Below, one piece after another: positions 11,091 through 18,936 of a stretch of 64,000 nucleotides of DNA (position 1 is its first letter; the number at the start of each line of letters is the position of its first letter). The position numbers were made by a program, and so were the translations under genes. The notes under the pieces were generated by a model. The model was not told where the DNA came from and made no database searches. It saw nothing but the letters and a program-made list of their open reading frames with translations. Origin of the DNA: Streptomyces violaceorubidus (GTDB taxonomy: Bacteria; Actinomycetota; Actinomycetes; Streptomycetales; Streptomycetaceae); assembly GCF_000717995.1 (NCBI RefSeq), contig NZ_JODM01000015.1:62001-126000 (forward strand), written 5' to 3'.

Positions 11091-12023
11091 GTGAACGAAC
11101 TGCCGCAGCAGCTGGTCAACGGCCTGCTACTGGGATCCATGTACGGGCTGGTCGCCATCGGCTACACGATGGTCTATGGCATCGTCCAGCTCATCAACTT
11201 CGCCCACGGCGAGATCTTCATGACCGGCGCCTTCGGCGCGCTCACGGTCTACCTGTACATCCTGCCCGACGGCACCTCCATGCTGATCGCCCTTCCCCTC
11301 ATGCTCATCGGCGCGATGGTGGTCTCCGTCACCGTGGCCGTCGGGGCGGAACGGTTCGCCTATCGCCCCCTGCGCGGGGCCCCCCGCCTCGCCCCCCTCA
11401 TCACCGCCATCGGCCTCTCCCTCGCCCTCCAGCAGGCGGTGTGGGCCTGGTACCCGGGCGCCAAGTCGAAGATCAGCTTCCCGCAGATCGAGGGCGGGCC
11501 GTTCCACATCGGCAGCGTCACCATCCAGACCGGCGACATCTTCCTGCTCGTCGCGGCCCCGGTCAGCATGGCCATCCTCGCCTACTTCGTGATGCGCACC
11601 CGTACCGGACGCGGCATGCAGGCCACCGCGCAGGACCCCGACACCGCCAAGCTGATGGGTGTCAACACGGACCGCATCATCGTGGTCGCCTTCGCCCTCG
11701 GCGCCGTCTTCGCCGCCGTCGGAGGAGTCGCCAACGGCCTGAAGTACGGCGACATCGACTTCCGGATGGGCTTCATCCTCGGCCTCAAGGCCTTCACCGC
11801 CGCCGTCCTCGGCGGCATCGGCAACATCTACGGCGCCATGATCGGCGGCGTCGTCCTCGGTGTCGCCGAGACCCTGGCCACCGCCTACATCGCCGACGTG
11901 CCCGGCCTGGACAAGCTCGGCAGCCAGTCCTGGGCGGACGTCTGGGCCTTCATCCTCCTCATCCTCGTGCTGCTGTTCAGGCCACAGGGCCTGCTCGGCG
12001 AACGCGTTGCGGACAGGGCGTGA
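11091..12023 (+). CDS. livH: branched-chain amino acid ABC permease LivH
   Basis: A 310-residue integral membrane permease. GTG at 11091 has GGAGG 7 nt upstream. The N-terminus (QLVNGLLLGSMYGLVAIGYT, IVQLINFAHGEIFMTGAF) is the LivH signature, and about eight hydrophobic helices follow. Near the C-terminus, GFILGLKAFTAAVLGGIGNI is the cytoplasmic EAA-like loop region that contacts the ATPases. With LivM it forms the translocation channel. It is the second gene of the liv operon, and its stop is 5 nt before the chosen livM ATG. Confidence 0.94.
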   Translation: MNELPQQLVNGLLLGSMYGLVAIGYTMVYGIVQLINFAHGEIFMTGAFGALTVYLYILPDGTSMLIALPLMLIGAMVVSVTVAVGAERFAYRPLRGAPRLAPLITAIGLSLALQQAVWAWYPGAKSKISFPQIEGGPFHIGSVTIQTGDIFLLVAAPVSMAILAYFVMRTRTGRGMQATAQDPDTAKLMGVNTDRIIVVAFALGAVFAAVGGVANGLKYGDIDFRMGFILGLKAFTAAVLGGIGNIYGAMIGGVVLGVAETLATAYIADVPGLDKLGSQSWADVWAFILLILVLLFRPQGLLGERVADRA

Positions 12024-12028
12024 CACCG

Positions 12029-13855
12029 ATGACCACACAGACCACCGCTCCGAAGACGGCCGGCGCCTCCGCCGCGGCCGACACCTCCGGCCTCATCGGC
12101 ATACCCGCGCCCCTCGGCCGCGCCCTCGCCACCGGGGGCGGCGTCCTCACCGTCGTCTCCACCTTCCTGGCCTGGACGTGGACCGCCGAGTTCCCCGGCG
12201 ACCTCACCGTCTACGGCTACCCGGGCGGCCTCCAGGTGCTGGTGCTGGTCGCCGGCGCCCTCACCACCCTGTTCGGCCTCGCCTCGTACGGCGTCAAGGG
12301 GCTGCGCTGGCTCGTGCCCGCCGGCGCCGACGCGGCGCTGAAGTTCGCCGCCCTCGCCGCCTTCGCGGCCACCTGGTACACGATCGTCGCGATCAGCGCC
12401 CAGCTCGGCGGCCTGGTCAACCTGGAACCCGGCGGCTACGTCGCCGCGGCCGCCACCCTGATCGCCCTCGTCGGCTCCCTCGCGCTCCCCTTCGAGCGCC
12501 CCGAACCCGACCCCATCGACCCCGACGACGCGGGCTGGGAGCAGTTCAAGCACACCGCCTCCCACCACTGGCAGACCGTCAAGGCCGCCTTCGCCACCGG
12601 CACCCCGCGCCCCGTGCGCGCCCTGCCGTCCTACGCCGAGATCCTGATCATCGTCGCCGTCCTCGCGATCGCCCTGCTCGTCTTCACCTACGGCATCGGC
12701 ACCGAGTACGACGAGCTCTTCGTCGGCTTCCTGATCGTCGCCGGACTCGGCTTCGCCGCCGTGCACCGGGCCGGCCTGATCGCCCAGGCCACGGAGATCA
12801 CCTCCCGGCACCAGAACATCACCGTCTGCGGCGCGTTCGTCGCGGCGGCCTGCTTCCCCTTCACCCAGTCCGACGACCAGTACGCGACCCTCGGCGTCTA
12901 CATCCTCATCTTCGCCACCGTCGCCCTGGGCCTGAACATCGTCGTCGGCCTCGCGGGCCTGCTCGACCTCGGTTACGTCGCCTTCCTCGGCGTCGGCGCC
13001 TACGCGGCCGCGCTGGTCTCCGGATCGCCCAGCTCCCCGTTCGACGTGCACTTCCCCTTCTGGGCCGCGGTCATCGTCGGTGCCCTCGCCTCGCTCGTCT
13101 TCGGTGTGCTCATCGGCGCCCCGACCCTGCGGCTGCGCGGCGACTACCTCGCCATCGTGACGCTCGGCTTCGGTGAGATCTTCCGCATCACCGCCAACAA
13201 CCTGGACGGCACCTCGGGACCGGACCTCACCAACGGCTCCAACGGCGTCTCGTCCATCCCGGACCTCAAGATCCTCGGTCTGGACCTCGGCGTCCAGCAC
13301 GACATCGGCGGCTTCACGATCGGCCGGTTCGCCAACTACTTCTTCCTGATGCTGATCATCACGGCCGTCGTCGTCCTCGTCTTCAGGCGCAGCGGCGACT
13401 CCCGCATCGGCCGGGCCTGGGTCGCCATCCGCGAGGACGAGACCGCCGCCCTGGCGATGGGCATCAACGGCTTCCGCGTCAAGCTCATCGCGTTCGCCGT
13501 CGGCGCCACCCTCGCGGGCCTGGCCGGCACCGTGCAGGCGCACGTGACCTACACGGTCACGCCCGAGCAGTACCTCTTCGCGGGCACCACCCCGCCCAAC
13601 TCCGCCTTCCTGCTCGCCGCGGTCGTGCTCGGCGGCATGGGCACCATCGCGGGTCCGCTCATCGGCGCCTCGCTGCTCTTCCTGATCCCCAACAAGCTCC
13701 AGTTCCTCGGCGACTACCAGCTCTTCGCCTTCGGACTCGCGCTCGTCCTGCTCATGCGCTTCCGTCCCGAAGGCCTCATCGCCAACAGGCGCCGCAAGCT
13801 GGAATTCCACGAAGAGGCCGAAGCGCCCACCACCCTGAGCAAGACAGGGGCCTGA
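12029..13855 (+). CDS. livM: branched-chain amino acid ABC permease LivM
   Basis: A 608-residue permease, much longer than the usual ~330-420. Residues 1 to about 270 hold an N-terminal extension with several extra hydrophobic segments (GGVLTVVSTFLAWTWTAEF, VLVLVAGALTTLFGLASYGV) before a DUF3382-like region. The core LivM domain then starts (LGLNIVVGLAGLLDLGYVAF; GALASLVFGVLIGAPTLRL; RGDYLAIVTLGFGEIFRI) and ends with GGMGTIAGPLIGASLLFLIP. ATG at 12029 was chosen; a GTG at 12020 overlaps the livH stop and would add 3 residues. It pairs with LivH. The long N-terminal part is seen in many actinobacterial LivM proteins; its job is unknown to me. Confidence 0.92.
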   Translation: MTTQTTAPKTAGASAAADTSGLIGIPAPLGRALATGGGVLTVVSTFLAWTWTAEFPGDLTVYGYPGGLQVLVLVAGALTTLFGLASYGVKGLRWLVPAGADAALKFAALAAFAATWYTIVAISAQLGGLVNLEPGGYVAAAATLIALVGSLALPFERPEPDPIDPDDAGWEQFKHTASHHWQTVKAAFATGTPRPVRALPSYAEILIIVAVLAIALLVFTYGIGTEYDELFVGFLIVAGLGFAAVHRAGLIAQATEITSRHQNITVCGAFVAAACFPFTQSDDQYATLGVYILIFATVALGLNIVVGLAGLLDLGYVAFLGVGAYAAALVSGSPSSPFDVHFPFWAAVIVGALASLVFGVLIGAPTLRLRGDYLAIVTLGFGEIFRITANNLDGTSGPDLTNGSNGVSSIPDLKILGLDLGVQHDIGGFTIGRFANYFFLMLIITAVVVLVFRRSGDSRIGRAWVAIREDETAALAMGINGFRVKLIAFAVGATLAGLAGTVQAHVTYTVTPEQYLFAGTTPPNSAFLLAAVVLGGMGTIAGPLIGASLLFLIPNKLQFLGDYQLFAFGLALVLLMRFRPEGLIANRRRKLEFHEEAEAPTTLSKTGA

Positions 13856-13860
13856 CCACC

Positions 13861-14784
13861 ATGACCACCGACACCACCACCAAGGACACCGCACCGGGCG
13901 CCCCGGCCCCCGGCACCACCATCCTCGACGCACGCGGTGTCACGATGCGCTTCGGCGGACTGACCGCCGTGAACGGCGTCGACCTCACCGTGGGCAGCGG
14001 CGAGATCGTCGGCCTCATCGGCCCCAACGGCGCCGGCAAGACAACCTTCTTCAACTGCCTCACCGGCCTCTACATCCCGACCGAGGGAGAGGTCCGCTAC
14101 AAGGACAAGGTCCTGCCGGCCAAGTCCTTCAAAGTGACCGCCGCCGGCGTCGCCCGTACCTTCCAGAACATCCGACTGTTCGGCAACATGTCGGTCCTGG
14201 AGAACGTCCTGGTCGGCCGGCACACCCGGACCAAAGAAGGCTTCTGGTCAGCCGTGCTGCGCGGCCCCGGCTTCCACCGGGCGGAGAAAGCCTCCCGGGA
14301 ACGCGCCCTGGAACTCCTGGAGTTCGTCGGCCTGGCCGCCAAGGCCGACCACCTCGCGCGCAACCTGCCCTACGGCGAACAGCGCAAACTGGAGATCGCC
14401 CGCGCCCTGGCCAGCGAGCCAGGACTGCTGCTCCTGGACGAACCCACGGCCGGCATGAACCCGCAGGAGACCCGGGCCACCGAGGAACTGGTCTTCGCCA
14501 TCCGCGACAAGGGCATCGCCGTCCTCGTCATCGAGCACGACATGCGGTTCATCTTCAACCTCTGCGACCGCGTCGCCGTACTCGTCCAGGGCGAGAAACT
14601 CATCGAGGGCGACAGCGCCACGGTGCAGGGCGACGAACGCGTGGTCGCCGCCTACCTCGGCGAACCCCTCGCGAACGACCCCGGCGCCGCGGAGGCGGCC
14701 GAGGTGGAGGCCGCCGAAGCGGCACAGGCCTCCGGGGCCGACACCACCACGGACACCGCGGCCGGCAAGGAGAACGACCGATGA
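13861..14784 (+). CDS. livG: branched-chain amino acid ABC ATPase LivG
   Basis: A 307-residue ATP-binding subunit. Walker A is GPNGAGKTT, the Q-loop region reads ARTFQNIRLF, the signature is LPYGEQRKLEIARAL and Walker B is LLLLDEPTAGM, followed by the switch His in VIEHDM. These match the LivG subgroup, including the AGMNPQE sequence. The last ~45 residues form an Ala/Glu/Thr-rich tail (AAEAAEVEAAEAAQ) absent from E. coli LivG. It powers import with LivF. The start is 5 nt after the livM stop, and its own stop overlaps livF by 4 nt. Confidence 0.94.
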   Translation: MTTDTTTKDTAPGAPAPGTTILDARGVTMRFGGLTAVNGVDLTVGSGEIVGLIGPNGAGKTTFFNCLTGLYIPTEGEVRYKDKVLPAKSFKVTAAGVARTFQNIRLFGNMSVLENVLVGRHTRTKEGFWSAVLRGPGFHRAEKASRERALELLEFVGLAAKADHLARNLPYGEQRKLEIARALASEPGLLLLDEPTAGMNPQETRATEELVFAIRDKGIAVLVIEHDMRFIFNLCDRVAVLVQGEKLIEGDSATVQGDERVVAAYLGEPLANDPGAAEAAEVEAAEAAQASGADTTTDTAAGKENDR

Positions 14785-15497
14785 CCGCACTGCTCGAGGT
14801 CGAGGACCTCCGCGTCGCCTACGGCAAGATCGAGGCCGTCAAAGGCATCTCCTTCACGGTCGACGCCGGCGAGGTGGTCACCCTCATCGGCACCAACGGC
14901 GCCGGCAAGACCACGACACTGCGCACCCTGTCCGGACTGCTGAAACCGGTCGGCGGCCAGATCAGGTTCGCCGGCAAGTCGCTGAAGAAGATCCCCGCGC
15001 ACCAGATCGTCTCGCTGGGACTCGCCCACTCCCCCGAGGGGCGGCACATCTTCCCGCGCATGACCATCGAGGACAACCTGCGCCTCGGCGCCTTCCTGCG
15101 CAGCGACAGGCCGGGCATCGAGAAGGACATCCAGCGCGCCTACGACCTCTTCCCGATCCTCGGCGAACGCCGCAAGCAGGCCGCGGGCACCCTGTCCGGC
15201 GGTGAGCAGCAGATGCTCGCCATGGGCCGAGCCCTGATGTCCCAGCCCAAGCTGCTCATGCTCGACGAGCCCTCCATGGGCCTCTCACCGATCATGATGC
15301 AGAAGATCATGGCGACCATCGCCGAGCTGAAGTCCCAGGGCACCACCATCCTGCTCGTCGAGCAGAACGCCCAGGCCGCCCTCTCCCTGGCCGACCACGG
15401 CCACGTCATGGAGGTCGGCAACATCGTCCTGTCCGGCAGCGGCCAGGACCTGCTCCACGACGAGTCCGTCCGCAAGGCCTACCTCGGCGAGGACTGA
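14781..15497 (+). CDS. livF: branched-chain amino acid ABC ATPase LivF
   Basis: A 238-residue ATP-binding subunit that starts in an ATGA overlap with livG. Walker A is GTNGAGKTT (with Thr where Pro is more common), the signature is TLSGGEQQMLAMGRAL, Walker B is LLMLDEPSMGL and the switch region is LLVEQNAQ, all LivF type. It forms the heterodimeric motor with LivG for the LivHM channel. It is the last gene of the operon and is followed 23 bp later by a strong terminator. Confidence 0.94.
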   Translation: MTALLEVEDLRVAYGKIEAVKGISFTVDAGEVVTLIGTNGAGKTTTLRTLSGLLKPVGGQIRFAGKSLKKIPAHQIVSLGLAHSPEGRHIFPRMTIEDNLRLGAFLRSDRPGIEKDIQRAYDLFPILGERRKQAAGTLSGGEQQMLAMGRALMSQPKLLMLDEPSMGLSPIMMQKIMATIAELKSQGTTILLVEQNAQAALSLADHGHVMEVGNIVLSGSGQDLLHDESVRKAYLGED

Positions 15498-15520
15498 CAC
15501 GCCCAGCGCACCGTACGAAT

Positions 15521-15558
15521 GAGGCCCGCTCCCCCCGGTATGGGGGGGGAGCGGGCCT
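15521..15558. terminator. bidirectional terminator between livF and the ANTAR regulator
   Basis: A perfect 16-bp inverted repeat (15521-15536 with 15543-15558) with a 6-nt loop, placed between the convergent ends of livF and the minus-strand regulator gene. The arms are G+C-rich (GAGGCCCGCTCCCCCC). There is no long T-tract, as is usual in Streptomyces. Confidence 0.85.
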
Positions 15559-15576
15559 CACTTGCACGTGGAGGCT

Positions 15577-16233
15577 TCAGCCCTTGGCCGCCTTCTTCTC
15601 CTCGGCGTCCTGGATGACCGCCTCGGCCACCTGCTGCATCGACATCCGCCGGTCCATGGAGGTCTTCTGGATCCACCGGAAGGCGGCGGGCTCAGTCAGG
15701 CCGTACTCCGTCTGGAGCACCGACTTGGCCCGGTCCACCAGCTTGCGGGTCTCCAGCCGCTGGCTGAGGTCGGCGACCTCCTTCTCCAGCGCCTTCAGCT
15801 CCGTGAACCGCGAGACGGCCATCTCGATCGCCGGCACGACGTCGCTCTTGCTGAACGGCTTCACGAGGTACGCCATGGCCCCGGCGTCCCGGGCCCGCTC
15901 CACCAGGTCGCGCTGCGAGAAGGCGGTCAGCATGAGCACCGGCGCGATGCTCTCCTCGGCGATCCTCTCGGCCGCCGAGATGCCGTCGAGCTTGGGCATC
16001 TTGACGTCGAGGATCACCAGGTCGGGCCGGTGCTCGCGGGCCAGCTCCACGGCCTGCTCCCCGTCACCGGCCTCGCCGACGACGGAGTACCCCTCCTCCT
16101 CCAGCATCTCTTTGAGGTCCAGCCGGATGAGCGCCTCGTCCTCGGCGATGACGACTCGGGTCGTCAGCGGAGGAACGTGCGACTGGTCGTCGTCGGGCAC
16201 GTCTACGGGCTGGGGCGACTCGGGGGCGGTCAC
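15577..16233 (-). CDS. pdtaR: ANTAR-domain response regulator (PdtaR-like)
   Basis: A 218-residue two-domain regulator. GTG at 16233 follows AAGGAG. The receiver domain (about residues 28-145) has the acidic pocket in VVIAEDEALIRLDL, phospho-acceptor Asp in LVILDVKMPKLDG, the Thr in VLMLTAFS and Lys in YLVKPFSK. A coiled-coil linker (about 150-172) leads to an ANTAR domain (about 165-215: RKLVDRAKSVLQTEYGLTEP then AFRWIQKTSM). Family knowledge: phosphorylation drives dimerisation and the ANTAR domain binds dual-hexaloop RNA to stop transcription termination. In mycobacteria the partner kinase is PdtaS, and no kinase gene is adjacent here. Targets are not visible in this window. Confidence 0.9.
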   Translation of the reverse strand: MTAPESPQPVDVPDDDQSHVPPLTTRVVIAEDEALIRLDLKEMLEEEGYSVVGEAGDGEQAVELAREHRPDLVILDVKMPKLDGISAAERIAEESIAPVLMLTAFSQRDLVERARDAGAMAYLVKPFSKSDVVPAIEMAVSRFTELKALEKEVADLSQRLETRKLVDRAKSVLQTEYGLTEPAAFRWIQKTSMDRRMSMQQVAEAVIQDAEEKKAAKG

Positions 16234-16330
16234 GTGGCGCTCCTTGTTCCGGGGCGGGCGGTACTGCTTCTGAGAGCCTACCTAGCTGCGGCGGGCTGCG
16301 GTGAACCGGTACACTCCTCGAGGCTGACCG

Positions 16331-16414
16331 GCCGGGTTGGCGGAACTGGCATACGCGGATGTCTCAAACACATCTGTTCGAAAGGACATACGGGTTCGAG
16401 TCCCGTACCCGGCA
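16331..16414 (+). tRNA. tRNA-Leu (anticodon CAA)
   Basis: The sequence folds as a class II tRNA: acceptor 16331-16337 (GCCGGGT) pairs with 16407-16413 (ACCCGGC), with discriminator A at 16414. The anticodon stem/loop reads GATGT-CTCAAAC-ACATC, giving anticodon CAA for UUG. A long variable arm follows (TGTTCGAAAGGACAT), then the T-arm ACGGG-TTCGAGT-CCCGT. The 3' CCA is not fully encoded (ACCT follows). The long variable arm and CAA anticodon identify leucine. Confidence 0.95.
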
Positions 16415-16423
16415 CCTATGAAA

Positions 16424-16457
16424 CGGAGGTTCACCTTCTCGTGAACCTCCGCTTTTT
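16424..16457 (+). terminator. intrinsic terminator of tRNA-Leu
   Basis: An 11-bp stem (16424-16434 with 16441-16451) with a 6-nt loop, followed by C and five T residues (16453-16457). It lies directly after the tRNA and 38 bp before the start of the HTH/LAGLIDADG gene. It is one of the few hairpins in the window with a proper T-tract. Confidence 0.85.
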
Positions 16458-16495
16458 GCTGCCCGGCGCACCGCTCGGTGACAGACAGTGTTCGC

Positions 16496-17284
16496 ATGAG
16501 CTTCCACAGTACTGACGTACGACAGAAAGCCCTCACACTGCTGCGCGGCGGCGCGAAGAACGCGGACGTCGCCCGAGAGCTGAGTGTTCCGAAAGGAACG
16601 ATCAGCTATTGGAAACACCTGGATCGCGCCAAGCGCGGCGAATGCTCAGCAAAGCGTGACCCAAGCTGCCCCAGGTGTGATGGACGGCATCTGGACGAGC
16701 CCGCCTACAGCTATCTACTGGGCCTCTACCTCGGCGATGGTCACATCAGCCACTGCTCCGGACACAGCGTGCCCAATCTCATGATCGCCTGTGCTGAATC
16801 GTGGCCCGGTCTCCTCAGCGACTGCGAGCGGGCCATGCGCCAGGTCTTCCCCGACAACTCGGTCTGCCGGGTGCGTAAGACCGGCTGCTACAACCTCAAG
16901 GTCTACTCGAAGCACCTGCCCTGCCTCTTCCCCCAGCACGGGCCCGGCAAGAAGCACAGCCGACGCATCGTCCTCGAGCCCTGGCAGCAGGCCGTCGTCA
17001 ACACTCACCCCTGGGAGTTCATCCGTGGGCTGATCCACTCCGACGGCTGCCGTGTCACCAACTGGACCACGAAAACCGTCAGAGGCGTTCGCAAGCGTTA
17101 CGAGTATCCGCGCTACTTCTTCTCCAACAAGTCGGATGACATCCGAGGACTTTTCACCTGCGCCCTCGACAAGGTCGGTGTCAAGTGGACCACTCTCGCG
17201 CGCGGCAGCGACCCCTTCAACATCTCCGTGGCCCGCAAGGCCTCCGTCGCCCTCATGGACGCCCACGTCGGCCCGAAGTACTGA
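16496..17284 (+). CDS. HTH plus LAGLIDADG-type homing-endonuclease-like protein
   Basis: A 262-residue protein just after the tRNA-Leu terminator. ATG at 16496 was chosen; an in-frame GTG at 16478 adds 6 residues, and neither has a good ribosome site. Residues 8-40 form a helix-turn-helix (ALTLLRGGAKNADVARELSV, then KGTISYWK), and C50/C58/C61 resemble a zinc knuckle. Two LAGLIDADG-like helices follow: YLLGLYLGDGHI (acidic D81) and FIRGLIHSDGCR (D183), both keeping the metal-binding Asp, so it looks like a single-chain two-motif endonuclease or a regulator derived from one. It is not inside an intron or intein. Many A/T-ending codons set it apart from its neighbours. It may instead be a DNA-binding regulator; activity is unproven. 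Confidence 0.75.
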   Translation: MSFHSTDVRQKALTLLRGGAKNADVARELSVPKGTISYWKHLDRAKRGECSAKRDPSCPRCDGRHLDEPAYSYLLGLYLGDGHISHCSGHSVPNLMIACAESWPGLLSDCERAMRQVFPDNSVCRVRKTGCYNLKVYSKHLPCLFPQHGPGKKHSRRIVLEPWQQAVVNTHPWEFIRGLIHSDGCRVTNWTTKTVRGVRKRYEYPRYFFSNKSDDIRGLFTCALDKVGVKWTTLARGSDPFNISVARKASVALMDAHVGPKY

Positions 17285-18721
17285 TTACTCGGGGCTGTCG
17301 TCCTCCCCGATGTGGTGCACCCGTACCAGGTTCGTCGTGCCGGAGACCCCCGGCGGGGAGCCGGCCGTGATGACCACGGTGTCCCCCTTCTCGCACCGCC
17401 CGTAGCGGGTGAGCAGTTCGTCCACCTGGTCGACCATCGCGTCCGTGGAGTCCACGTGCGGGCCGAGAAAGGTCTCCACGCCCCAGGTCAGGCTCAGTTG
17501 CGAGCGGGTCGCCGGTTCCGGGGTGAAGGCGAGCAGCGGAATGGGCGAGCGGTAGCGGGACAGGCGGCGGACGGTGTCGCCGGACTGGGTGAAGGCGACC
17601 AGGAACTTGGCGCCGAGGAAGTCGCCCATCTCGGCGGCCGCGCGGGCGACCGCGCCGCCCTGGGTGCGGGGCTTGTTGCGCTCGGTCAGCGGAGGCAGGC
17701 CCTTGGTCAGGATGTCCTCCTCGGCCGCTTCGACGATCCGGGCCATGGTGCGCACCGTGTCGGTGGCGTGCTTGCCGACGCTGGTCTCGCCGGAGAGCAT
17801 CACCGCGTCGGTGCCGTCGATGACCGCGTTGGCGACGTCGGAGGCCTCCGCGCGGGTGGGGCGGGCGTTGTCGATCATGGAGTCGAGCATCTGGGTGGCG
17901 ACGATGACGGGCTTGGCGTTGCGCTTGGCGAGCTTGATGGCCCGCTTCTGGACGATCGGCACCTGCTCCAGGGGCATCTCGACGCCGAGGTCGCCGCGGG
18001 CGACCATGATCCCGTCGAAGGCGGCGACGATGTCGTCGATGTTCTCGACGGCCTGCGGCTTCTCGACCTTGGCGATGACGGGCAGGCGGCGGCCCTCCTC
18101 GTCCATGATGCGGTGCACGTCGAGGACGTCCCGCCCGCTGCGCACGAAGGACAGTGCGACGACGTCGAAGCCGTTGCGCAGCGCCCAGCGCAGATCGTCC
18201 TCGTCCTTCTTCGACAGGGCGGGCACGGACACCGCGACGCCGGGCAGGTTGAGGCCCTTGTGGTCGGAGACCATGCCGCCCTCGATCACCCTGGTGCGCA
18301 CGCGCGGCCCGTCGACGCCGGTCACCTCCAGGCAGACCTTGCCGTCGTCGACGAGGACGCGTTCGCCGGGGGTGACGTCCTCGGCGAGGCCCGCGTACGT
18401 CGTGCCGCAGATGTGGCGGTCGCCCTCCACGCCCTCCTCGACGGTGATGGTGAAGCTGTCGCCGCGTTCGAGGAGTACGGGGCCCTCACCGAAGTGGCCG
18501 AGGCGGATCTTCGGACCCTGAAGGTCGGCGAGGGTGCCGACGCTGCGGCCCGTCTCGTCGGAGGCCTTGCGGACCCGGCGGTACCGCTCTTCGTGTTCGG
18601 CATGGGTGCCGTGGCTGAAATTGAAGCGGGCGATGTCCATACCGGCGTCGACCAGGTCCTTGATCTGGTCGTACGAGTCGGTGGCGGGCCCAAGAGTACA
18701 GACGATCTTTGCTCGGCGCAT
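17285..18721 (-). CDS. pyk: pyruvate kinase
   Basis: A 478-residue pyruvate kinase converting PEP and ADP to pyruvate and ATP in the cytoplasm, the last step of glycolysis. The N-terminus is diagnostic (RRAKIVCTLGPATDS, DIARFNFSHG), and the active-site segments include VIAKVEKPQAVENID (catalytic Lys) and MVARGDLGVEMPLEQVP with metal-binding Glu/Asp. A B-domain cap (about 70-170) and a C-terminal allosteric domain (about 345-475) are present at normal length. The stop directly abuts the stop of the converging LAGLIDADG-like gene with no spacer. It is monocistronic, with its promoter in the 215-bp divergent gap to the nucleotidase gene. Confidence 0.96.
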   Translation of the reverse strand: MRRAKIVCTLGPATDSYDQIKDLVDAGMDIARFNFSHGTHAEHEERYRRVRKASDETGRSVGTLADLQGPKIRLGHFGEGPVLLERGDSFTITVEEGVEGDRHICGTTYAGLAEDVTPGERVLVDDGKVCLEVTGVDGPRVRTRVIEGGMVSDHKGLNLPGVAVSVPALSKKDEDDLRWALRNGFDVVALSFVRSGRDVLDVHRIMDEEGRRLPVIAKVEKPQAVENIDDIVAAFDGIMVARGDLGVEMPLEQVPIVQKRAIKLAKRNAKPVIVATQMLDSMIDNARPTRAEASDVANAVIDGTDAVMLSGETSVGKHATDTVRTMARIVEAAEEDILTKGLPPLTERNKPRTQGGAVARAAAEMGDFLGAKFLVAFTQSGDTVRRLSRYRSPIPLLAFTPEPATRSQLSLTWGVETFLGPHVDSTDAMVDQVDELLTRYGRCEKGDTVVITAGSPPGVSGTTNLVRVHHIGEDDSPE

Positions 18722-18860
18722 GAGTCGAGCCTAAGACTTACTGCCGGGTAGCGAATTGGCCACGCATGACCACTCAACAACCTTTGAGTAAAGGGATATT
18801 GACAAGGGTTGAAGTGCGCGGCGGACCGCTCCGATGAGCGTTCGAGGGGAACTGCGCCTC

Positions 18861-18889
18861 TTGACAGGAGACATGTTCAGGACAGAATC
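18861..18889 (+). promoter_or_regulatory. putative promoter of the nucleotidase gene
   Basis: TTGACA (18861-18866), a 17-bp spacer and AGAATC (18884-18889) form a near-consensus vegetative promoter about 47 bp upstream of the ATG at 18937. The divergent pyk promoter must lie in the same AT-richer gap, but I cannot place it as clearly. Confidence 0.5.
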
Positions 18890-18936
18890 TACGCGCGTTG
18901 CCACTGTCTGCACGGGTCCACCGAGGAGAGCCAGCC

